Shown here: positions 58,561 through 64,000 of the stretch, piece by piece
How positions within the stretch are numbered: position 1 is the stretch's first letter
Layout of the letters: every line of letters begins with the position of its first letter
From: Aspidapion aeneum
Taxonomy: Eukaryota > Arthropoda > Insecta > Coleoptera > Brentidae
DNA length: 64,000 nt
Assembly: GCA_963576565.1 (NCBI GenBank)
Contig: OY755039.1
Location: forward strand, 128,472,640-128,536,639
Direction: 5' to 3'
Position numbers and translations under genes: made by a program
Notes under the pieces: generated by a model
Seen by the model: the letters and a program-made list of their open reading frames with translations, nothing else
Databases searched by the model: none
What the model was told of the DNA's origin: nothing

Positions 58561-58862
58561 GCGGCTTTTATAAAATCATTCTCGCGTTAAGAGGTAAATT
58601 AAAATATGTATTGCCACAGATATAAATCTATAAACATTGTCAATTTTTTTCCCGGTGAATTCAACAAGGTGTACTAGGCAGGGGTTTGAAAAGGGGTATA
58701 GCCCAGGATTTTTCAACTTTGTCCCGTTTCTCTTTTTTTAAAGTATGACACATACAGGGTATCTAGATAAAGATTAATTGAATTAATGGAACAGGAATCA
58801 CCCAATGAAATTATTTGTATATGATTTTGACACTTGGCAACGAAACAATACATCACAAACAG

Positions 58863-58868
58863 TCAACA

Positions 58869-58901
<33 letters not shown>
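58863..58901. repeat. (AT)n microsatellite
   Basis: About 19 uninterrupted TA units. It follows, on the minus strand, the possible SINE at 58905-59085 and could be its tail. Confidence 0.95.
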
Positions 58902-58902
<1 letters not shown>

Positions 58903-58904
58903 TT

Positions 58905-59085
58905 ATACTGGGACTTTCCATCCAATCAGGATCAATCGCCCAGTTTCGCAAGGTTAAAATATTTTAAATAATCAGAAACATCAAAGTACCTGGCCAGGAA
59001 TCGAACCCGGACCACTCGGTATGTAAATATAAATCAAAGAATAACGCCTATTAATAGTCCCTGCCATATGCAGTTACACTTTTGT
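58905..59085 (-). repeat. Possible tRNA-derived SINE
   Basis: On the minus strand, CCGGGTTCGATTCCTGG (about 58994-59010) forms an intact T-arm and contains an exact polymerase III B box (GGTTCGATTCC). A weak A-box-like TGGCAGGGACT lies about 60 bp upstream. Downstream is a unique body and then an (AT)n tail. A decayed tRNA pseudogene is the alternative. Confidence 0.45.
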
Positions 59086-59123
59086 GACTTTGACATGACA
59101 TAAACATATTTCCTAACCATCCA

Positions 59124-59317
59124 TAGACACTTATGGGAATAAAACCTGACCTTATTTTAAAATTGACCCTATGGTGACAGATTTACATATAAAAACCAGC
59201 TACTTTCCTTCAAAATTCGGCCTTTGTGTATTTAAAAATCGGATTTATTAGTGTCGGTATTTATTAAATGAAAGTTAGCGACTGTATTATTAAATTTGGC
59301 TTTGGTGTGTCAATTTT
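59124..59317 (+). repeat. Truncated copy of the 28295-28575 MITE
   Basis: TAGACACTTATGGGAATAAA, ATTGACCCTATGGTGACAGA and ATTCGGCCTTTGTGTATTTA follow the 28295 copy in order; the right arm is cut off near TCAATTTTGAGATGATG. Confidence 0.8.
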
Positions 59318-59597
59318 GAGATGATGAACCGGTAAATACTTTACTTGAAAAGACTGACATACAGAAAGACTCACAGTGCGGATAGATCGGGCTTCATAAG
59401 AAACCTGCAGATCGGCGTATACCTTTCACTTATTAAAAGGCTAAAATGACGCCAGAAGCTAACCACAAAGACACAACGCCAAACATTAAAAACTATGTAA
59501 ATCACAAAAATTGTTGATGCTGCTATATGTGTAATATGGTTGTACTGCTTGGCCACTGAAAAATCATGGGGAACGCTTCAGGGCCACATGGGTAATA

Positions 59598-59863
59598 CCC
59601 TGTTTCCACCAATGCATGCCCACCCCGATTCAAAAAACACATCACGTGATGGCCCATGGATTTGCACCGGTTTTAAATGCAGCGTCACCTGATGCGTTTT
59701 TTGAATCGGGGTGGGCATGCATTGGGTGTAAAACCCGGTTCCCACCTACGATTTTCTCATGCTTGCCCGCGCACGCGTCACATGACTGTCGTAACATTTT
59801 ATATTAAGATCATGTGACGCGTGAGCGGGTACCCACGAGAAAGTCGCAGGTGGAAACCGGGCG
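59598..59863. mobile_element. Two abutting hairpin MITEs sharing a terminus
   Basis: Hairpin 1 (59598-59739) has arms GTTTCCACCAATGCATGCCC and GGGCATGCATTGGGTGTAAA around ACCCCGATTCAAAAAAC. Hairpin 2 (59731-59863) has arms CCCGGTTCCCACCTACGATT and TCGCAGGTGGAAACCGGG with inner CACGCGTCACATGA. The right end of the first and the left end of the second overlap in AAACCCGGTT. Confidence 0.75.
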
Positions 59864-60041
59864 TAAGGCATTGCGTGTCGCGCAATCCCGTATTTAAGTT
59901 TGATGTGTTTCATACCCCTGATTACCAGTTGGTGGTCAGCCACCTTACCTAACCTAACTTCCATTGAACTGACTGTTCATATAAACTTTCCTACTTATTG
60001 CATGTTTTGTAAATATTTTAGATAAATAGTAAATTCATATA

Positions 60042-60680
60042 CAGTGAAACCTCTTCTTGCGGAAACCTCTATTAAGCGGACACTCCCTTTAGGCGGACAA
60101 ATTTGTTGGAACCAAGCTTTTGCCTATGTTTTTACATGCAAAATTCCCTCCTATAACCGGAAACTCTAATAACCGGACGCGGACAATTTTTTCTGGTTAC
60201 AAAATTCTGAAACCTCCCTTAACCGGAAGCGAACCTCTGACAACGGGACAGAGCGCTGCACGACATGGGCATAAATATTATGTAGTATATTGGCAACAAT
60301 GCACTCTGCAGCCGGGGAATTACCTCTTTCCGTTTTAATGCGGAGACGAAATACATCTGTCGTATTTGCAACATTATTTTATTGGGCGGGACTGCTGTGT
60401 TTATTGTTCAGTTGGGTAAAAATAGATCTCTTTGAAATGGCGCCTAGTAAAAAAACTTCTTAGGTTATGTGGAAAAATGGATGTTGTTAACGTTTGGGAG
60501 AAGGAACATCTATCAAGCAGGAAAGATCGCCAAAAAATTTAATATCGGAAAATCTCAAGCAGCGGAAATTGTTAATAAATATACATCAAAATTTCGCAGT
60601 TCCCTCTCTTAAGCGGACACCTCCAATAAGCGGACAAAATCGACGGAACCGTGAGTGTCCGCTTATGGGAGGTTTCACTG
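60042..60680. mobile_element. pogo-like element, second copy
   Basis: Ends CAGTGAAACCTCTTCTTGCG and, inverted, CAGTGAAACCTCCCATAAGC, bounded by TA (60040-60041 and 60681-60682). It aligns throughout with 29524-30137. The CENP-B-type N-terminal frame (about 60436-60580) is recognisable but broken by indels. Confidence 0.88.
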
Positions 60681-60682
60681 TA

Positions 60683-61348
60683 CCGGATGGGCCAAAAAAA
60701 ACCGGACAATTTTTTTTTAATGGAGCAAACTGCACTTTGTAGAGAATTAATCATATATTTTTTGTCCGCTGTCTCAAAATCCAAGATGACGGACGAAATT
60801 AAAATGTACCGTTCAAAGATACTCGTTTATTTTTGTGTTGCGAACACAAAAATGCTTGAATATATTTTAAGATGGCGATAAACTCTGATCATGATCTTTA
60901 AAAAGCAATCAGTTCGCACCAGAATGTTTTTTATTTCATTAAAATCAGTTTAGTAGTAATAAATTTATAAGGAAATAAATGTAGACATGATTGGCAAGGC
61001 AATCGTATAATATGCAAAACAATGGTTGAAACAAAAATATTTTTTTCAGAACCACTGAACCGATGTTGCTAATTCGCACCTTGTTGTACGTGGCAACAAT
61101 GCAGCTTTTTTATTAATTTAAAAAAATTATTAAAACATGTCTGCAACACAAGAATAAACGAGCATCTTTGAAGACTACATTTTAATTTAGTCCGGAATCT
61201 TAAATTTTGAGATGGCGGACAAAAGCATTTATTTAGTCAAAACTTTGATTAATTCTCTGCCAAGTGCAGTTTGCCCCCTTAAAATCGATTGTGTAGTTCA
61301 AAAGTTATAATGAAAAATAAATTCTCGTGTTTTTCTTGGCCTACCCGG
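60683..61348. mobile_element. TA-inserting element with CCGG(A/G)TGGGCC ends
   Basis: The left end CCGGATGGGCCAAAAAAAAC and the inverted right end CCGGGTAGGCCAAGAAAAAC are bounded by TA on both sides (60681-60682 and 61349-61350). Inner arms (TAGAGAATTAATCA... / ...GATTAATTCTCTGCCAA; GATGGCGGACAAAA) also pair. The left TA is the same TA that flanks the pogo element. Repeats inside match the 23690-25480 array. The frames have no known domain. Confidence 0.85.
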
Positions 61349-61350
61349 TA

Positions 61351-62035
61351 TTTGTGCTGCTAAAAGGGTTTAAAAGGATTAATTGTAGAGGTAGATTTTC
61401 TAAGCCGCATATTCATTTACAGTTTGATTAAATAACTTGGAGTTCGTGAAGTTAGCACTACAATTTTAGTACGAAAATTTTATCTTTGTAACTGCTTTTA
61501 ATTATTTTCTTAATTGTTTAAGTTTATTTATTTTTTTCAAATATCTTATAAAAATTAATGCCTCTTGTGAGTGCTTTTAATTAGTTGCCAGGTGTTTAGG
61601 GAAAAAAGGTTTGTTTTTGCAAAGCAGGATATTTTAGAGATAGTTTGTTTAAAACGGTTTTATATATGAACATCTTAGGACTCATTTGATATTTATTTCT
61701 AAATGTCTTAAAGATATCTTTGTCATATCATTAGACCAAATATATTATAACAACAAAACATATAAAATTTATTAAACATTAAATTTATAAAGTTTCTGGG
61801 CAATTTTGTGTGCCATATGTCTATGCTAGAGAAAAATGCATGGACATTTTTGTCCTTATTTTTAGTCCACTTTCTTAAAGTTTTGGCCTGCCGGTCATTA
61901 AGATCTAATTTTTTCAAGAAATTCGTCCAGATTCACGTTGGTGCTTAACCAAACATCCCCACTAAAAAAAACCCAGGTCCCTGGTTGTACATAATTATGT
62001 ACTCTTTTTGCTGTAAAAATTATGGCACACTACCA
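61351..62035. other. AT-rich spacer
   Basis: No repeat end seen. A 64-codon minus-strand frame (61917-61723; begins MKKLDLNDRQAKTLRKW) has a plausible composition but no recognised family. Confidence 0.4.
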
Positions 62036-62587
62036 CCGCCCACGGTCTCTAAATAAACGGGTTGTCTGGTAACTCCCAGCCAATAAGAACTCGGCAGCCT
62101 ATGACGCTATCCTGCTCCACGATCAATAAAGAGAGACCTATACGTTATGTTCTGAGAGAAATAAAGATAGACGCCGTAAAAACACAAAAATTTATTAAAA
62201 AATTAAATAATTGAAAAATTTCAACAGTTTTATAAATATCAGATTCAGGACACGATTATAAATAGTTTTCCTAAGTTAATTCGACTCTCTGTTAGTATTA
62301 ATTTAACTTTTTTCGCCGAACACTAAAGCAAACTAGCCACATAATATTAACTTTTTTGGTGGATAGAAAGTAATTAAAATTAGTTTTTTTTTTGAGAAAT
62401 TTTATCAAAAAATTAAAGGAAAGAAAAAATTAAAATTACTATGACAGTAAGATAACCTTCATAAAAAAGATAACGCAAAGATTCAGGATTTTTGATCCCC
62501 CCCTTCTAAACGCATTTTCAAGAGCAATTATAATAAAAATACATTGACTGTAACGCAAGGCTAATATTCCTTCCCTCGAGCATTATA

Positions 62588-62825
62588 CAGGGTGTTCCAA
62601 GTTAAGTGTCCACCATTGCTAACTTTTTTATTATTAAAGATAGAATAAAGTTTAAATTGGCAAACAAACAAAAAATTGTTTCAAAAAACATAAAACCAAT
62701 TTTAATTTAAGCATCCCAGCATTTTATAATTTTCAAAAATTCGACCAGCTTGCCAATTTAAACTTTATTCTATCTTTAATAATAAAAAAGTTAGCAATGG
62801 TGGACACTTACCTTGGAACACCCTG
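62588..62825. mobile_element. MITE with CAGGGTGTTCCAAGTTAAGT ends, TA-flanked
   Basis: Arms of about 80 bp are nearly exact complements (CAGGGTGTTCCAAG, TTAAGTGTCCACCATTGC, AAGATAGAATAAAGTTTAAA). TA on both sides (62586-62587 and 62826-62827). Non-coding. Confidence 0.9.
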
Positions 62826-62981
62826 TATATAATTTAAGAAAGGTACTCATCACTTTTTTTAAATATAATATTGTAAGTAACAAAAAACTATACCTATCTA
62901 ATTATAGAATACTTACAAAATAATTTTCTTTAACTTTTTTATTGTTTTTCGACTCTCATCACTCCCTGTATCATCAAGCTT

Positions 62982-63420
62982 TCATTTCATTCTAGATTCA
63001 TGTTGCTTTTTGGTATTTATAAATTTGATTCTTATCATTACTCTTTGTTTTACAAATGAACTTACCAATTTATATGGAATAGAAACTTTTTTAAATATAA
63101 ATTTAGTGGATCGCTTCACAATATTTGAATTAAATTTAAAATTGCTACCATGCAATTTTATGAACCATTTGTTCATTTTGTTAACATTTTCTTTCCATGA
63201 TGGTGAAGACTCAGTTAAGCCTCCAAAAGAATGGCTTTGCACAAGAATGGCATGGCATATGAATGCATGTTTGTTGGTTCATTTTATAGCAACCAAGTTC
63301 AGGGAAATCATTGTGATGCTAAAAATCCTGCAATATAGACTAAACCATCTTTTTCACACATATTTTTTGTAGATGTTGATACAGAAGATGAAGTAGTGTA
63401 GGCAATTGTTAACGTTTGAT
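62982..63420 (-). pseudogene. P-element-like (THAP-type) transposase C-terminal remnant
   Basis: Read on the minus strand, about 63385-63320 encodes STSTKNMCEKDGLVYIAGFL, in which GLVYIAGFLA resembles the conserved GL-Y-AGY-A segment near the C-terminus of P-element/THAP9-type transposases. After two stops an 86-codon frame (63242-62982) contains SFGGLTESSPSW, MNKWFIKLHG and FVKQRVMIRIKFINTKK. The last matches the pattern of a C-terminal FV+-R--IRIK-LN motif in the same proteins. These are helical parts flanking the insertion domain of a GTP-dependent DDE transposase. The catalytic core, the THAP domain and the GTP site are not seen here. The assignment is by remembered motif pattern only. 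Its location between inverted repeats fits a deletion derivative. The opposite-strand 120-codon frame is a shadow. Confidence 0.55.
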
Positions 63421-63679
63421 TTTTGACCTGAATTTAGTATAAAATAATAACAGGCGGCTAAAATTTACCTTAGTTAGTCTTTAATATATTTATAGTAAGC
63501 ACAGAACAGGTATAAATACTACTTACTACAAAATTTCCTGACAAAAGACGAAATTACGTTTCAAACACTAATAAACAGCGCTGGACTGCAGATTCCTAGG
63601 AAAACTGTGACGTAGCTCTGACGTCACGGCCGTGATGACACCGAGTTACCAGACAACCGGTTTATTTAGAGACCGTGGC

Positions 63680-64000
63680 GCCCGCCCTGGTGGGTTAACG
63701 CTAATTGCCATAAAATTCCTGCTCTCTGCGTTCATTGTTCGGCAAACTGCGCTCGCATGTAGTAAAGTTGTAGTTTTAAAATTAGTTACTTAAATAGTTA
63801 TAGTTGTAGTCAACTTTGTGGGTTCGGTTCGCACTCAAGGAAAAAATCGCCTGTGGAAAAAAGTGCACACAGAAAAAAAAGCGCACAGGAAACACCCGCA
63901 AAATTTCGAATAAATTGAAAAATACTTGATCAAATTATTGCAATATTACACGGTGAAGTTGCGAAAATGATACATTTTCAAAGCCATCAATTAAATTTAT
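63680..64000. other. Unique, more balanced sequence at window end
   Basis: 63700-63900 has fewer A/T runs than average and no copy in the window. It could be the edge of a host gene or of a further element; nothing decides. Confidence 0.35.

Larger units (their letters stand above)
62041..63677 (-). mobile_element. 1.6 kb inverted-repeat element with P-like transposase remnant
   Basis: CACGGTCTCTAAATAAACGG, GTTGTCTGGTAACTC at the left is matched inverted by GAGTTACCAGACAACCGG, TTTATTTAGAGACCGTG at the right (one difference over 35 bp). The true ends may lie up to 20 bp further out. The interior includes the transposase remnant (62982-63420), a MITE (62588-62825) and a repeat shared with 20275-20395. 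Target duplication not resolved. Confidence 0.65.

Noticed and set aside
58272..58625. 117-codon frame on the plus strand
   Set aside because: It lies over a MITE with recurring GCGC words, starts inside one inverted arm and ends beyond the other, and has no recognised domain.
58990..59015. Functional tRNA gene
   Set aside because: Only the T-arm/B box is convincing; no matching acceptor, D or anticodon arms at normal spacing. Kept as a possible SINE.
63010..63372. 120-codon plus-strand frame
   Set aside because: Runs antisense to the P-like transposase remnant, which has recognisable conserved blocks; hydrophobic composition follows from AT-rich antisense sequence.

Overview
The window looks like an AT-rich, repeat-dominated stretch of an arthropod (most likely insect) nuclear genome. 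I see no bacterial-type gene organisation, no rRNA and no intact tRNA. No complete host gene can be supported. Nearly all recognisable structure is mobile DNA: one long non-LTR retrotransposon ORF, remnants of several transposase families (RTE-type LINE, another LINE tail, hAT, pogo/CENP-B, P-like/THAP), many short inverted-repeat elements (MITEs), foldback-like palindromes and tandem arrays. The insect assignment rests on the mix of element families and base composition. The species is not determinable from the sequence alone.

Layout. 1-11.4 kb: scattered MITEs, a tandem-repeat element, a broken RTE-type reverse transcriptase (4617-5295, minus), a non-autonomous hAT relative, and a GC-richer unique patch near 11 kb. 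11.5-19.7 kb: an 8.3 kb element with inverted termini and a 6-bp flanking repeat, filled with nested insertions; one is a 3.3 kb TA-flanked element holding a three-exon, splice-consistent gene remnant (15342-16331). 20-25.5 kb: a possible last exon with a poly(A) signal, a 169-bp satellite and an inverted array. 26-32.3 kb: a 2 kb element, a hAT element with a perfect 8-bp target duplication that contains a pogo element, and a second hAT with the transposase C-terminus. 32.5-36.1 kb: a 3.6 kb inverted-repeat element containing a LINE tail. 36.9-42.1 kb: a foldback-like palindrome built from 120-bp tandem repeats. 42.3 kb: a THAP zinc-finger exon. 43.9-51.2 kb: a foldback element whose left arm was hit by a 2.6 kb DNA element and by the 899-codon LINE, while the right arm keeps both empty sites. 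51.2-64 kb: tandem arrays, MITEs, a pogo element abutting another TA-inserting element, and an inverted-repeat element with a P-like transposase remnant.

How the parts work together. The window is a record of layered insertion. In several places one arm of an inverted repeat, or a second copy, shows the sequence before insertion, so the order of events can be read locally. None of the transposase fragments looks capable of activity. The LINE ORF is long and open but 5'-truncated, with its first 24 codons supplied by the DNA it inserted into. Short motifs recur across otherwise distinct repeat families (a CCGATTT...ATGAAATTTGGTA core and an AAGATGGCGG core). I cannot explain them from known features.

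All coordinates of element ends were read by eye from terminal repeats. Homology statements rest on recognised motifs and within-window comparison, not on database searches.
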